A DNA stretch of 64,000 nt from Alicyclobacillus sp. SO9 (GCF_016406125.1 NZ_CP066339.1:2294001-2358000); one strand, 5' to 3'; positions 1 through 8,976 are shown, counted from the stretch's first letter. Notes: a model not told the origin generated them from the letters alone. Translations and numbers: made by a program.

Positions 1-1
1 G

Positions 2-1987
2 CTTCGCGTCGAGAAACGTTATGAGACGGCTATCGAAACCGCCCTTGGCGGCGCGTTACAGAACATTGTGGTTGACGATGAAGAGTCCGCTCGCGTCGCT
101 ATCCAAATGCTGAAACAACGACAGGCCGGACGCGCTACCTTTATGCCGCTTACCGTCATTAAGGGACGCTTCTTGAACAATGGCGACTACAACAAAGTGT
201 CTCATCACCAAGGCTTTTTAGACATGGGCAGTGGTCTTGTTCAGACCGATTCAGCTTATCGCTCTGTCATTGAGCACCTCTTGGGAAACGTGATTGTTGC
301 ACAAACGCTGCAGTCTGCCAACGAGATTGCCAGACTGGTGAATTACCGGGTACGTATCGTTACATTAGACGGGGACGTTGTGAATCCGGGCGGAACGATG
401 TCAGGCGGGACGCATAGTCGCAAGGGGCCTGGTTTGCTTGGACGCAACCGGGAGCGCAGTCAAGTGGAGCATGAGCTTGAGGAAGGTGGAAAAGAGCGGT
501 CCGAGTTAGAACAAAAGCAACAACAGCTTCGGAATGAATTAGTACAGTTAAAGGCGCGTCAACGCGAGTTGGAAGAGCAGATTGGGACCTATCGCGACGC
601 AATGGGCGACATACAGATTCGGTTGCAGGAAATGAAGACCCGTGAACACCATTCTCAGGAACTTTACGATGCCTTAGTGCTGGAACAGCAACAAATGGAT
701 GAGGGCCAGAACGTATGGCGTGATAAAATCGAGCAGGCTGCCGTGCGGTTAAAGAGTATTGAAACAGAACTGGAGAGTATTGAACAGCGTTTGTCGGAGC
801 GCCGAGCGCAGCTAGAAGCACGAGACAAACGACTTGCTGCAGTCCAAGAAAACATGACTGCGATGCGTGTTGAAGTTGCGACGTTAACGCAGGAGAGGGA
901 CAGTGTCCACCAAAGAATTCAGGATGCTTTCCAGAGGAGAAGGCGCCTGCTTGAACGCAGCGGGGAACTGAAAAATGAAGAAAGCAGTTTGGAAGTACTC
1001 CTCACTGAAACGGAGAACGAAATTGTACGATTGGAAGAACAGAGTACGGAGTTGTCTTATGGAGTGGGCGGCATTGAAGATTCCATTGCGCAGGCAAAAA
1101 TGCAGCGCAAGGAAGCTGAGGAAAAACTCCGTACAGCTGACGAACGAGTGCGCGAGCAACAGCAGACGGTGCACACTACGGAAGAACAGGTACACCGTGC
1201 CGAGGTGCAAGCGGAGCGGGCTGATGTTGAGTTAGGCCATGCGCTTCAACGAATGGGCGATCAGTTCAAAATGACTTACGAATGGGCCAAGGACAACTAT
1301 CCTGCTCTAGAAAATGTAGAGACAGTGAGAAGTCATGCAGAGGGTCTGCGGCGCAACATCAATCAACTTGGAGAAGTCCAACTGGGGGCCATCGAAGAAT
1401 GGGACAGGTTGTCAGAACGGCTGACCTTCCTGCGCTCTGAGCGCAGTGATTTGGAAACAGCCAGAATGCAGTTGACGCAGCTTATCGGTGAGATGGACGA
1501 GGAGATGTCGCAGCGTTTCGCTGCTACGTTCGAGCAGATTCGCACAGAGTTTCAGGTTGCATTTCGACAACTGTTTAGCGGCGGAAAGGCAGATTTACAG
1601 CTGACAGACGCAGACGACCTTCTCAATGCAGGAATTGAAGTGATTGCTCAACCTCCAGGTAAGAAACTGCAGAACTTAAACCTGATGTCTGGCGGTGAGC
1701 GCGCTCTGACCGCGATGGCATTGCTGTTTGCAATTCTCAAAATTAAGCCTGTACCCTTTGTGGTCCTGGATGAAGTGGAAGCGGCTCTTGACGAAGCAAA
1801 TGTCGGTCGATTTGCACAGTATTTGCGAAGTTTCTCAGACGACTCTCAGTTTATTGTCGTGACCCACAGGCGTGGAACAATGGAAGAGGCAGATGTGCTT
1901 TATGGCGTTGCGATGCAAGAATCTGGAGTCTCGTCCCTCATTGCCGTAAAACTGAGTGAACTGGAGCCGGATACGGAAACGGCTTGA
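2..1987 (+). CDS. smc: Chromosome segregation ATPase Smc (C-terminal part, 5' truncated by window)
   Basis: Open reading frame runs in from the window edge (frame starts at base 2), so only the last ~661 residues are present. The N-terminal Walker A head and first coiled coil lie upstream. The first ~140 residues are the hinge (ETALGGALQNIVVDD, then a Gly-rich GGTMSGGTHSRK turn), followed by a long Glu/Gln/Arg-rich returning coiled coil (about residues 150-500). The C-terminal head carries the ABC signature LMSGGERALTA and Walker B/D-loop VVLDEVEAALDEANV. Smc forms the condensin that organises and segregates the chromosome with ScpAB. ftsY follows after a short tandem-repeat gap, the Bacillales arrangement. 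Confidence 0.97.
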   Translation, partial: LRVEKRYETAIETALGGALQNIVVDDEESARVAIQMLKQRQAGRATFMPLTVIKGRFLNNGDYNKVSHHQGFLDMGSGLVQTDSAYRSVIEHLLGNVIVAQTLQSANEIARLVNYRVRIVTLDGDVVNPGGTMSGGTHSRKGPGLLGRNRERSQVEHELEEGGKERSELEQKQQQLRNELVQLKARQRELEEQIGTYRDAMGDIQIRLQEMKTREHHSQELYDALVLEQQQMDEGQNVWRDKIEQAAVRLKSIETELESIEQRLSERRAQLEARDKRLAAVQENMTAMRVEVATLTQERDSVHQRIQDAFQRRRRLLERSGELKNEESSLEVLLTETENEIVRLEEQSTELSYGVGGIEDSIAQAKMQRKEAEEKLRTADERVREQQQTVHTTEEQVHRAEVQAERADVELGHALQRMGDQFKMTYEWAKDNYPALENVETVRSHAEGLRRNINQLGEVQLGAIEEWDRLSERLTFLRSERSDLETARMQLTQLIGEMDEEMSQRFAATFEQIRTEFQVAFRQLFSGGKADLQLTDADDLLNAGIEVIAQPPGKKLQNLNLMSGGERALTAMALLFAILKIKPVPFVVLDEVEAALDEANVGRFAQYLRSFSDDSQFIVVTHRRGTMEEADVLYGVAMQESGVSSLIAVKLSELEPDTETA

Positions 1988-1995
1988 CATAAAAA

Positions 1996-2054
1996 TAGAG
2001 AACTTGAAATAGGAACTTGAAATAGGAACTTGAAATAGGAACTTGAAATAGGAG
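1996..2054 (+). repeat. 13-bp tandem repeat between smc and ftsY
   Basis: Four consecutive copies of the unit TAGGAACTTGAAA (the first with one extra base), plus a partial fifth unit that supplies the GGAG just ahead of ftsY. The array fills almost the whole intergenic gap, so copy-number change would alter the ftsY leader length. The repeats are seen directly; any regulatory role is inference. Confidence 0.95.
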
Positions 2055-2086
2055 CAGTTGTCGGTTGAATGGAAGGGTGTTGTGAA

Positions 2087-3004
2087 GTGGGACTGTTTGA
2101 CAAGTTCAAAAAGGGCCTGACAAAAAGTCGAAATGCAGTCTTTGGACGGATTGGCCAAGCCTTGTCGGGTAAAAAACTAGACGAATCATTGTTTGAAGAA
2201 CTGGAAGAAGTATTGATTTCCGCAGATGTAGGCGTTGACACTTCCCTGTGGCTCGTCGATGAAGTTCGTAAACAGGCAAAGGCTGAACGCGCACAAGACG
2301 GTGGTGAGTTGCCGAGGTTACTTCAAAGCGCCATGGAGAAAGCGCTGAGCGACTGCGACACAGAAATGGCAGTTGCACCAGACGGGCCAAGTCTGTATAT
2401 GTTTGTCGGCGTCAATGGAGTTGGAAAGACCACTTCAATAGGGAAGTTAGCACGTCACTACTTGGATCAGGGCAAAAAAGTCATTTTGGCTGCTGGGGAC
2501 ACTTTCCGCGCTGCGGCTATTGACCAGTTGCTCGAGTGGGGCGAACGGGCTGGTTGCGATGTTATTCGTCACGCACCGGGCGCCGATCCCGCTGCGGTCA
2601 TCTACGATGCCATCGTAGCCGGAAAATCGCGGGGCGTAGATGTGATTCTCTGTGATACAGCCGGCCGGCTGCACAACAAAGCCAACCTGATGGCTGAACT
2701 AGCGAAGATGGCGAAGGTGGCGAAGCGGGAACTACCGGGATCGCCCCATGAAGTGCTGCTGGTACTGGACGGGACGACGGGTCAAAATGCGTTGAGTCAG
2801 ACGAAATCGTTTCAGGAAGTGGCAGACGTCACAGGAATTGTTGTGACTAAGTTGGACGGTACTGCCAAAGGCGGTGTGATACTTCCGATTGTCAGGGAAT
2901 TTGGGCTTTCTGTAAAATGGGTTGGCCTCGGCGAAAGCATTGATGACTTAGAGCCGTTCGACGCATCCATTTATTCCGAGGCGATTTGTCAGATTGACAC
3001 ATGA
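2087..3004 (+). CDS. ftsY: Signal recognition particle receptor FtsY
   Basis: SRP-receptor GTPase that docks SRP-ribosome complexes at the membrane. N domain (~residues 1-90) starts GLFDKFKKGLTKSR. The G domain has P-loop GVNGVGKTTSIGKLA, the SRP-specific insertion box around GDTFRAAAIDQL, G3 DTAGRLHNKANLM, and G4/G5 TKLDGTAKGG. The acidic A domain is minimal. At 305 residues the length is typical for Bacillota. An ATG at 2069 is in frame, but GTG 2087 is preceded by GAAGGG at better spacing and gives the usual GLFDKF-type N-terminus. ylxM and ffh follow, so the SRP pathway is clustered here. Confidence 0.96.
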   Translation: MGLFDKFKKGLTKSRNAVFGRIGQALSGKKLDESLFEELEEVLISADVGVDTSLWLVDEVRKQAKAERAQDGGELPRLLQSAMEKALSDCDTEMAVAPDGPSLYMFVGVNGVGKTTSIGKLARHYLDQGKKVILAAGDTFRAAAIDQLLEWGERAGCDVIRHAPGADPAAVIYDAIVAGKSRGVDVILCDTAGRLHNKANLMAELAKMAKVAKRELPGSPHEVLLVLDGTTGQNALSQTKSFQEVADVTGIVVTKLDGTAKGGVILPIVREFGLSVKWVGLGESIDDLEPFDASIYSEAICQIDT

Positions 3005-3100
3005 CATTGATTCAGTTTCTCATCAGTCTGTACGTATTCATTGACGCGGCTACCGTTTAAATCACTCCATGCAGACTGGTTCAATCAGGTTATTTAAGTG

Positions 3101-3122
3101 TGTCAAGTGTCATAGCTTGACA
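3101..3122. promoter_or_regulatory. 7-bp dyad upstream of ylxM
   Basis: Perfect inverted repeat TGTCAAG-N8-CTTGACA in the ftsY-ylxM gap, ending 18 bp before the ylxM start. It could be an operator or a small RNA hairpin. No U-tract follows, so it is not an intrinsic terminator. Confidence 0.4.
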
Positions 3123-3140
3123 TCATTCGGAGGGGCAGTT

Positions 3141-3491
3141 ATGATAGATAAGGTCACGCGTGTAGGACTGCTCTATGATTTTTATGGAGAGTTGCTGACA
3201 GCACATCAGCGACAGGTGCTTGAGATGTATTACTTCGACGATTGGTCCCTGTCTGAGGTTGCGGAAGCAGTTGGTGTGAGCCGACAAGCGGTGCATGACA
3301 ATGTGAAACGTTCAGAAGAACAGTTGGAACACTACGAGTCCATACTGCATCTCTATGACTCGAATGAAGGGACAAAGGCTGCAGTGAAAGACTTACTTGC
3401 GGCTTGGAATCGCGCGCGGCAGTTTGTGTCGCGAGAGGCTGCAATTGAAGTGGAGACTGCCCTTCAAGTATTGCGGCAGCGATTTGAGTAA
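3141..3491 (+). CDS. ylxM: YlxM family SRP-associated helix-turn-helix protein
   Basis: Small protein of the YlxM/p13 family (UPF0122), always next to ffh in Bacillota, where it is thought to modulate SRP function. The 116-residue product shows a sigma-70 region-4-like HTH: LTAHQRQVLEMYYFDDWSL then SEVAEAVGVSRQAVHDNVKR. ATG 3141 follows GGAGGGG (3129-3135); further in-frame sequence upstream lacks a ribosome site. Stop is 11 bp before ffh, consistent with co-transcription. Confidence 0.92.
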   Translation: MIDKVTRVGLLYDFYGELLTAHQRQVLEMYYFDDWSLSEVAEAVGVSRQAVHDNVKRSEEQLEHYESILHLYDSNEGTKAAVKDLLAAWNRARQFVSREAAIEVETALQVLRQRFE

Positions 3492-3502
3492 GGAGGGGCA
3501 AA

Positions 3503-5005
3503 GTGCTCGAAGGACTATCGAACAGCCTGCAAAAGGCGTTAGGTAAGCTAAAGTCAAAAGGAAAGCTCACTGAAGAAGATGTCCAATCAGCAATGCGAGA
3601 AGTTCGCTTAGCCCTGTTGGCGGCAGACGTCAACGTCAAAGTTGTTAAGGACTTTGTGGGCCGCATTCGCGATAGGGCTGTCGGTCAGGAAGTTCAAAAG
3701 AGCTTGACTCCTGGACAGCAGGTTATCAAGGTGGTTCACGAAGAACTTACGCAGTTGATGGGTGGAGAGGAAGCACGCATTAACCTGAGTTCGAAGCCGC
3801 CGTCAGTGGTGATGCTGGCAGGTTTGCAAGGCGCAGGTAAGACAACTGCCGCTGCAAAACTGGCTCTGTCCTTCCGCAAGCACAATCACAGGCCGCTTTT
3901 GGTAGCGGCTGATGTCTACCGTCCGGCAGCGATTCAGCAGTTAGAAGTGCTTGGGAAGCAAATAGATGTTCCTGTGTTCTCACAAGGTACGGACGCGAAC
4001 CCAGTGGACATTGCGATTGCGGGTCAGCAGGAGGCCGTTCGTCAGGGCGCTGATATTGTCATTGTCGATACAGCAGGTCGGTTGCACATCGATAATGAGC
4101 TCATGCACGAACTTGAGGGAATTAAGCAAGCTGTCGAACCTTCGGAAATTCTGCTCGTGGTGGATGCGATGACAGGGCAGGATGCAGTACACGTTGCGGA
4201 GTCGTTTCACGAACAACTGTCCGTTACCGGCGTCATCTTAACGAAGCTTGACGGTGATACTCGCGGCGGTGCGGCTTTGACTGTGCGAGCGGTGACGGGT
4301 TGCCCCATTAAGTTTGTGGGTACCGGCGAAAAGATCGAAGCATTGGAGGTCTTCTATCCCGACAGGTTGGCCTCAAGGATTTTAGGCATGGGCGATGTCA
4401 TGTCTTTGATTGAGAAGGCCCAAGAGACTGTTGACCTTGAGCAGGCCAGAGAAATGGAAGAGAAGCTGCGCAAGGCGGAATTCACCTTGGATGATTTTCG
4501 GTCTCAGTTGCAGCAGGTTCGCAATTTGGGTCCTTTAGATCAAATTATGAAAATGCTTCCGGGTGCCAACAAGCTGAAGGGCTTGGAGAACATCAATATG
4601 GACGACAAGCGGTTCAATCGCATAGATGCTATCATCTCATCGATGACGAAATCAGAACGGGTAGAACCGTCCGTCATGAATGCGAGTCGCAGACGCCGGG
4701 TTGCAAATGGCAGCGGTGTTACCGTGCGTGAAGTGAACCAGGTGCTAAACCAATTCGATCAAATGCGTCAGATGATGAAGCGTTTTTCAGGCGGCAAGGG
4801 CGGCAAGAAGATGAGCAAACGTGGCATGATGAGCGCTTTAAAGTCGATGGGCGGCGGTGGACTTGGTAATCTTGGCGGCATGGGAGACACAGAAGCCCTG
4901 CAGGAATTGCAGAAGCTTTCTAGTGATGATGGGGAACTGTCAACACCTCGCATTGGCGGCGATGGCAAACGCCGGCACAAGGGCAAGAAGAAGAAAAAGA
5001 AATAA
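3503..5005 (+). CDS. ffh: Signal recognition particle protein Ffh
   Basis: SRP54 GTPase that binds signal sequences and SRP RNA. N domain at residues ~1-90. G domain has P-loop GLQGAGKTTAAAKLA, VAADVYRPAAIQQL, DTAGRLHIDNELM and TKLDGDTRGG. The methionine-rich M domain begins about residue 300 (MKMLPGANKLKG, then many Met and a Gly/Met/Lys-rich tail). The C-terminus is a poly-Lys run. Start is GTG at 3503 with AGGAGGGG just upstream. 500 residues is slightly longer than usual because of the Gly/Lys-rich end. Confidence 0.97.
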   Translation: MLEGLSNSLQKALGKLKSKGKLTEEDVQSAMREVRLALLAADVNVKVVKDFVGRIRDRAVGQEVQKSLTPGQQVIKVVHEELTQLMGGEEARINLSSKPPSVVMLAGLQGAGKTTAAAKLALSFRKHNHRPLLVAADVYRPAAIQQLEVLGKQIDVPVFSQGTDANPVDIAIAGQQEAVRQGADIVIVDTAGRLHIDNELMHELEGIKQAVEPSEILLVVDAMTGQDAVHVAESFHEQLSVTGVILTKLDGDTRGGAALTVRAVTGCPIKFVGTGEKIEALEVFYPDRLASRILGMGDVMSLIEKAQETVDLEQAREMEEKLRKAEFTLDDFRSQLQQVRNLGPLDQIMKMLPGANKLKGLENINMDDKRFNRIDAIISSMTKSERVEPSVMNASRRRRVANGSGVTVREVNQVLNQFDQMRQMMKRFSGGKGGKKMSKRGMMSALKSMGGGGLGNLGGMGDTEALQELQKLSSDDGELSTPRIGGDGKRRHKGKKKKKK

Positions 5006-5041
5006 AAACAACACATACAACACATTTGGAGGGAATTCATT

Positions 5042-5314
5042 ATGGCAGTAAAGATTCGTTTGAAGCGTATGGGAGCAAAAAAAGCACCTTTCTACCGTTT
5101 GGTGGTCGCGGATTCGAGGTCACCGCGCGACGGTCGCTTTATTGAGGAAATTGGGACGTACAATCCCTTGACAACTCCAGAGCAAGTTCACATTAATGAA
5201 GAAAAAGCACTGCAGTGGCTGCAAAATGGTGCACAACCGTCTGACACAGTCCGTCATTTGTTTAGTAAACAAGGAATTATGAAAAAACACCACGAATTAA
5301 AATATCAAAAGTAA
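5042..5314 (+). CDS. rpsP: 30S ribosomal protein S16
   Basis: 90-residue S16, typical length. Starts [20 protein letters not shown] and contains the conserved [22 protein letters not shown] 30S assembly protein. GGAGGG lies 8 bp before the ATG. It sits 36 bp after ffh in the standard ffh-rpsP-khpA-rimM-trmD order. Confidence 0.98.
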   Translation: MAVKIRLKRMGAKKAPFYRLVVADSRSPRDGRFIEEIGTYNPLTTPEQVHINEEKALQWLQNGAQPSDTVRHLFSKQGIMKKHHELKYQK

Positions 5315-5626
5315 ATGAATGCGGCAGCAATGCCGCTTCAACTTAGCAGAGAATTGTGCAAGTTAGCAGAGAATTATGCAAGGTCAGGCTTAGGCCGGAT
5401 GCAGCTAAACGAGCTTGAGGTTGGATTCATCTTGGCCTAGGCTTGGTTGAGGCCTACACTGCATGATTGGCTGAATGGGCGGCTCAATGAGCCGTTGAAT
5501 GAGTGGCTGAAGAATCTCGAGACTTGCGGGCGGGTGTTTAAGTTGATGTGCCGCAAGCTGCTCACACGATGACTGGCAGATGGCAGATTCGTGAACTGTC
5601 GATTGATGGCGGAGGAGGTCGTGCTG
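5315..5626 (+). repeat. rpsP-khpA intergenic gap with 20-bp tandem duplication
   Basis: No coding signal in this 312-bp gap. It holds a short GCGGC-AGCAAT-GCCGC hairpin after rpsP without a U-tract. At 5343-5382 are two adjacent copies of a 20-bp unit (TTAGCAGAGAATTRTGCAAG). At 5460-5515 are degenerate GGCTGAATG/GAGTGGCTGAA repeats. Confidence 0.7.
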
Positions 5627-5872
5627 GTGAGAGAACTTGTGGAATACTTGGCAAAGTCTTTGGTCGAACATCCAGACCATGTTATGGTCATGGAGGAGGA
5701 AAAGGGAGATACGGTTGTGTATCGTCTCAAAGTAGAGCCTTCAGACGTCGGCAAGGTCATTGGAAGACACGGGAGAATTGCAAAAGCTATTCGAAGTATC
5801 GTCGGCGCGGCTGCGTATCGCCTTGACAAACGAGTGGTTATCAATATTGATTCCCCGGAATCAGCATCCTAG
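5627..5872 (+). CDS. khpA: KhpA family KH-domain RNA-binding protein (YlqC)
   Basis: Single KH domain protein that pairs with KhpB/Jag in Gram-positives and binds RNA broadly. The GxxG loop is visible in VGKVIGRHGRIAKAIRSIV, with the N-terminal LAKSLVEHPD helix. GTG 5627 sits 8 bp after GGAGGAGG and gives 81 residues, the family size. Upstream in-frame ATGs give an unlikely extension. Located between rpsP and rimM as in other Bacillota. Confidence 0.92.
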   Translation: MRELVEYLAKSLVEHPDHVMVMEEEKGDTVVYRLKVEPSDVGKVIGRHGRIAKAIRSIVGAAAYRLDKRVVINIDSPESAS

Positions 5873-5948
5873 TATTTGTAGCTGCCAGAAGAGATTGTAA
5901 CATTGGGCGCAGACATTAAGAGGCAAGGAACTAAAGGGAGGATACTTC

Positions 5949-6371
5949 ATGCTGACGATTCGGCAACCAGTAGCAGTAAAACTGATTCTGACGGAAGAAA
6001 CCAAGCAACAGATTCTTCAGGAATCCCGCGAACAAATTGACCGTCTCAACTATGAGTTGGAGCAAATCGAGGAGCAGGGCAAACAGGCCCTCGAGCAGGC
6101 CATGAGTCAGGGCGGAGACGTGGCTCAGCAACTGCGGGAACAGATTGAGCAGGAGCAGGCAGAACGAATTCAGCAGCGTGACGAACTGATTGAACAAATT
6201 CAGCAGATTCAGCAGCTTGAAATTGGCACTGAGGTGCAAAATATGACTGTGGAAACAACGGTCGATGTCAATGTAGGCGATGATTGGAATAGCATCTTGC
6301 AAGGTTCTGAGATTGTGGTGAAAGACGGGATTGTACAAGAGATTCGGCGTGGCGGTATCGGTCTGGCCTAA
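5949..6371 (+). CDS. ylqD: YlqD family protein
   Basis: 140-residue product with an N-terminal VAVKLILTEETKQQIL segment, a central Glu/Gln-rich coiled coil (about residues 25-95) and a short beta-rich tail. It matches the YlqD family of unknown function by sequence style and by position between khpA and rimM. GGGAGG precedes the ATG. Confidence 0.85.
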   Translation: MLTIRQPVAVKLILTEETKQQILQESREQIDRLNYELEQIEEQGKQALEQAMSQGGDVAQQLREQIEQEQAERIQQRDELIEQIQQIQQLEIGTEVQNMTVETTVDVNVGDDWNSILQGSEIVVKDGIVQEIRRGGIGLA

Positions 6372-6472
6372 TTAGACAGTCATGCGTGAGGTGACGGTCG
6401 TGAAAGCAGTGTCGGCGGTTTAATCATTGCCATCGCTGACCGGTAGAGTTGCCGTGTTAATGCAACGTGTGT

Positions 6473-6527
6473 GAAATGAGATGGAACGCTGACTCTGGAT
6501 GAAAGGGTCAGTATTCTATCTCATTTC
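6473..6527 (+). promoter_or_regulatory. Long imperfect hairpin in ylqD-rimM gap
   Basis: Arms GAAATGAGATGGAA (6473-6486) and TTCTATCTCATTTC (6514-6527) pair over 14 bp with one wobble. A second inner stem (CTGACTC/GGGTCAG) extends it. No U-tract follows, so an RNA processing or stability element before rimM is more likely than a terminator (inference). Confidence 0.6.
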
Positions 6528-6643
6528 GCATGTTACAGGAAGTATGGACAGTATGGACGTGGAGCTTCATGGACGTGGAGCTATGGACGGTTGGTAATTG
6601 TTTTGTTGGCCGTTTGAGACGGTACGGTACTTGGAGGTGCAGA

Positions 6644-7174
6644 ATGGAACTGGATTATGTAACTGTGGGGTCTATCGTCAACACTCACGGTCTACGCGGA
6701 GAAGTACGAGTGATTTCAAAGACGGAGATTCCTAATGAACGCTTCGCTCGCGGTTCAGAAATGTATTTGCAAGGAGAGGACGGCAGAATCACTGATAAAT
6801 TGCAAGTTGCTAGTTCTCGACCCCACAAACAGTTTTGGTTGGTAACCTTCGTAGGCATGGAAACTGTACAGGCGGCTGAGCGACTTAAAGGGATGGACCT
6901 GTGTATTCACGTATCTGAACTGCCTGAACTAGAGCCTGGCAACTATTACATCCACGAACTAATTGGGCTTTCAGTTGTGAGTGACGAAGGTGAGACACTT
7001 GGAGTTATCAAAGAGGTGCTGACTCCGGGTGCCAACGATGTCTATGTTGTGTCGCAGCCGGGGCAGAAAGACCTGCTCGTGCCAGCGCTGAAGGAATGCA
7101 TCTTGAAAGTCGATCGCGATAAGAAGGAAATGACAGTTCACCTTCTGCCGGGGTTGCGGGAAATGAATCAGTAA
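6644..7174 (+). CDS. rimM: Ribosome maturation factor RimM
   Basis: 16S rRNA processing factor that binds S19 during 30S head assembly. 176 residues: N-terminal beta-barrel beginning VTVGSIVNTHGLRGEVRV, then a PRC-barrel domain (GNYYIHELIGLSVVSDEGE). GGAGGTG precedes ATG 6644. Longer in-frame sequence upstream is repetitive and lacks family similarity. Followed by trmD, its usual partner. Confidence 0.96.
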   Translation: MELDYVTVGSIVNTHGLRGEVRVISKTEIPNERFARGSEMYLQGEDGRITDKLQVASSRPHKQFWLVTFVGMETVQAAERLKGMDLCIHVSELPELEPGNYYIHELIGLSVVSDEGETLGVIKEVLTPGANDVYVVSQPGQKDLLVPALKECILKVDRDKKEMTVHLLPGLREMNQ

Positions 7175-7303
7175 GTCCAGTCCACAGATCTGGACGCTGG
7201 CGGCGCCGCACGCGAGGAGACCCCGCGGCGCGCATTAGCGTAGCGTGGCTGTCGTCATACCGACTTGACAGAACAGAGACTCAATCAGAGCGAGTGTATC
7301 ACT

Positions 7304-7337
7304 GTAAGCCAGGTATGGTAAGCCAAGTGTGGTAAGG
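7304..7337 (+). repeat. 14-bp tandem duplication upstream of trmD
   Basis: Two and a half adjacent copies of GTAAGCCARGTRTG about 35 bp before the trmD start. Confidence 0.8.
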
Positions 7338-7369
7338 CAAAAACTATCACAGTAAGACGAGGTGACAAG

Positions 7370-8212
7370 GTGCTGCGAATCCGAGTTCTAACTCTGTTTC
7401 CTGAAATGTTTACGGGTGTGTTGAACGAAAGCATCATTAAACGAGCGCGGGATGAGGAGTTGGTTGATATAGAGGTTGTCAACTTTAGGGATTATGCGAC
7501 GGACAAGCATCGAACGGTGGATGACTATCCCTTTGGCGGCGGAGCGGGCATGCTTCTGAAGCCGGCTCCGATTTTTGACGCGGTAGATTCGGTCATTGCG
7601 TCTTTAGATAATCACGTTACCAGTCTTCATCAGGACGCGGCGAGAATGGATGTCGATACTCGAATCAATGGAGACACCGAGTCTGCAAAGGGGCGAGAAA
7701 TCGTTCTCATGACGCCGCAGGGGGCGCAGTTTACTCAAAAAATGGCACAAGAACTGTCGCAGTTGGACGATCTCGTATTGATATGCGGACATTACGAAGG
7801 CTTCGACGAGCGAATTCGATCTTTTGTTGCGACAAAGGAATTGTCCGTTGGAGATTTTGTGCTGACAGGTGGTGAAATCCCCGCTATGGCCGTAATGGAT
7901 GCTGTCGTGAGATTATTGCCAGGCGCCTTGGGGAATGAAGCATCTGCTGAGGAAGATTCGTTTGCTTCAGGCCTGCTTGAACATCCTCAGTACACTCGAC
8001 CAGCCGACTACAGAGGTCACACTGTGCCAGCAGTTCTGTTGTCTGGAAACCATGCCAAGGTTGCACAGTGGCGTCACGAGCAGTCCCTCTACAGAACTTG
8101 GATACGCCGCCCGGATTTACTTGAAACAGTTGCCCTGTCTGCTGAGGATCGGCGTTTAATTGACAAGTGGGAACGGAACGTCTCCGACGGAAAGGGAGAA
8201 GGCGTGGAGTGA
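7370..8212 (+). CDS. trmD: tRNA (guanine-N1)-methyltransferase TrmD
   Basis: Methylates G37 of tRNAs, preventing +1 frameshifting. SPOUT enzyme with N-terminus IRVLTLFPEMF, HRTVDDYPFGGGAGM, and the knotted SAM site ICGHYEGFDERI ... SVGDFVLTGGE. Conserved LLEHPQYTRPADY and LLSGNHAKVAQW follow. At 280 residues it is ~35 longer than Bacillus TrmD. The excess lies mainly around residues 75-105, between the FDAV helix and the LMTPQG strand. Start is GTG 7370 after GAGGTGACAAG. The gene normally next (rplS) is displaced ~21 kb. Confidence 0.96.
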   Translation: MLRIRVLTLFPEMFTGVLNESIIKRARDEELVDIEVVNFRDYATDKHRTVDDYPFGGGAGMLLKPAPIFDAVDSVIASLDNHVTSLHQDAARMDVDTRINGDTESAKGREIVLMTPQGAQFTQKMAQELSQLDDLVLICGHYEGFDERIRSFVATKELSVGDFVLTGGEIPAMAVMDAVVRLLPGALGNEASAEEDSFASGLLEHPQYTRPADYRGHTVPAVLLSGNHAKVAQWRHEQSLYRTWIRRPDLLETVALSAEDRRLIDKWERNVSDGKGEGVE

Positions 8213-8652
8213 TTTCATCTCTGCCCCATGCCTCAGGTAGAGATTTCTCGTGGAGTGCGCGCAGAGATTGAATTGTATTCATCTATTAGCTCGCGAGTAT
8301 TAGCTCGCGATGCGCAAGTTTCTCCTATGCTTGTGAAAAACACAGCAGATGACTTGCTGCTAAACCGCAAGTCCGTTGCACTGGCTGTAAAATAGAGGAT
8401 AGACAGAGCATAGGTGCGCGAACTTTGCTTGCCTTGCTCCTTTGGTACCGCAAGTCCGGGATGGGGCTTGACCTGTTTGGGCGAACGAAGGTGACCTCCC
8501 TTAGTGACGATTTGAGGCTGTATCCCATGTTGGTCACTAAGGAAGGCCCACAATCATGGTATGATATTGCGTGGAAAATGGTGCAATCAGAAGTGCGTGT
8601 CGGCAGGACCATCGAAATCCGCGGTCAGGGTCAAATCTTTTGAATTTAGGGG
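8213..8652 (+). other. Non-coding gap between trmD and the rRNA operon promoter
   Basis: No convincing reading frame. At 8284-8310 are two near-adjacent copies of TATTAGCTCGCGA. At 8496-8545 is an inverted repeat (CTCCCTTAGTGAC / GTCACTAAGGAAG, one mismatch) with a 24-nt loop. Nothing else recognised; no tRNA cloverleaf seen. Confidence 0.6.
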
Positions 8653-8681
8653 TTGATCTGCCTCTCACATCGTGGTATATT
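8653..8681 (+). promoter_or_regulatory. Probable rrn operon promoter
   Basis: Sigma-A-type pair TTGATC (8653-8658), 17-bp spacer, TATATT (8676-8681), about 295 bp before the 16S gene. Further TTGACA hexamers at about 8793 and 8838 have no good -10 partner. Confidence 0.6.
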
Positions 8682-8874
8682 AGTCGATGTCGCCGCGAGA
8701 GCGGGCCGGACAACAAAGCCTTTAAAACCCGCGCCATAACAGCATTTATGAGACATCATGAAGGACTTCAGGCGGGATGATTCAGCCGAGATTGACAAGT
8801 GGATGAGCGGAGAAAGATGGACCGCCAACCCAGTGGATTGACAGCAGAATGGTTCATCGGGATTTGAAGCAAAG

Positions 8875-8948
8875 GGTTCCTTGAAAACTAAACACACGAA
8901 AGAGACGCTTGTGTAAGAAATGAGCTTCGTCTGTTCTTTGAGAGAAGA
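8875..8948 (+). promoter_or_regulatory. rrn leader with boxA-like antitermination sequences
   Basis: TTCCTTGAAAACTAAAC (about 8877-8893) resembles the boxA-containing leader common before Bacillota 16S genes. A second similar TGTTCTTTGAGAG follows at about 8932. Assignment by resemblance only. Confidence 0.4.
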
Positions 8949-8976
8949 GCAGTACAGGATATAAGCAAGACCAAAT

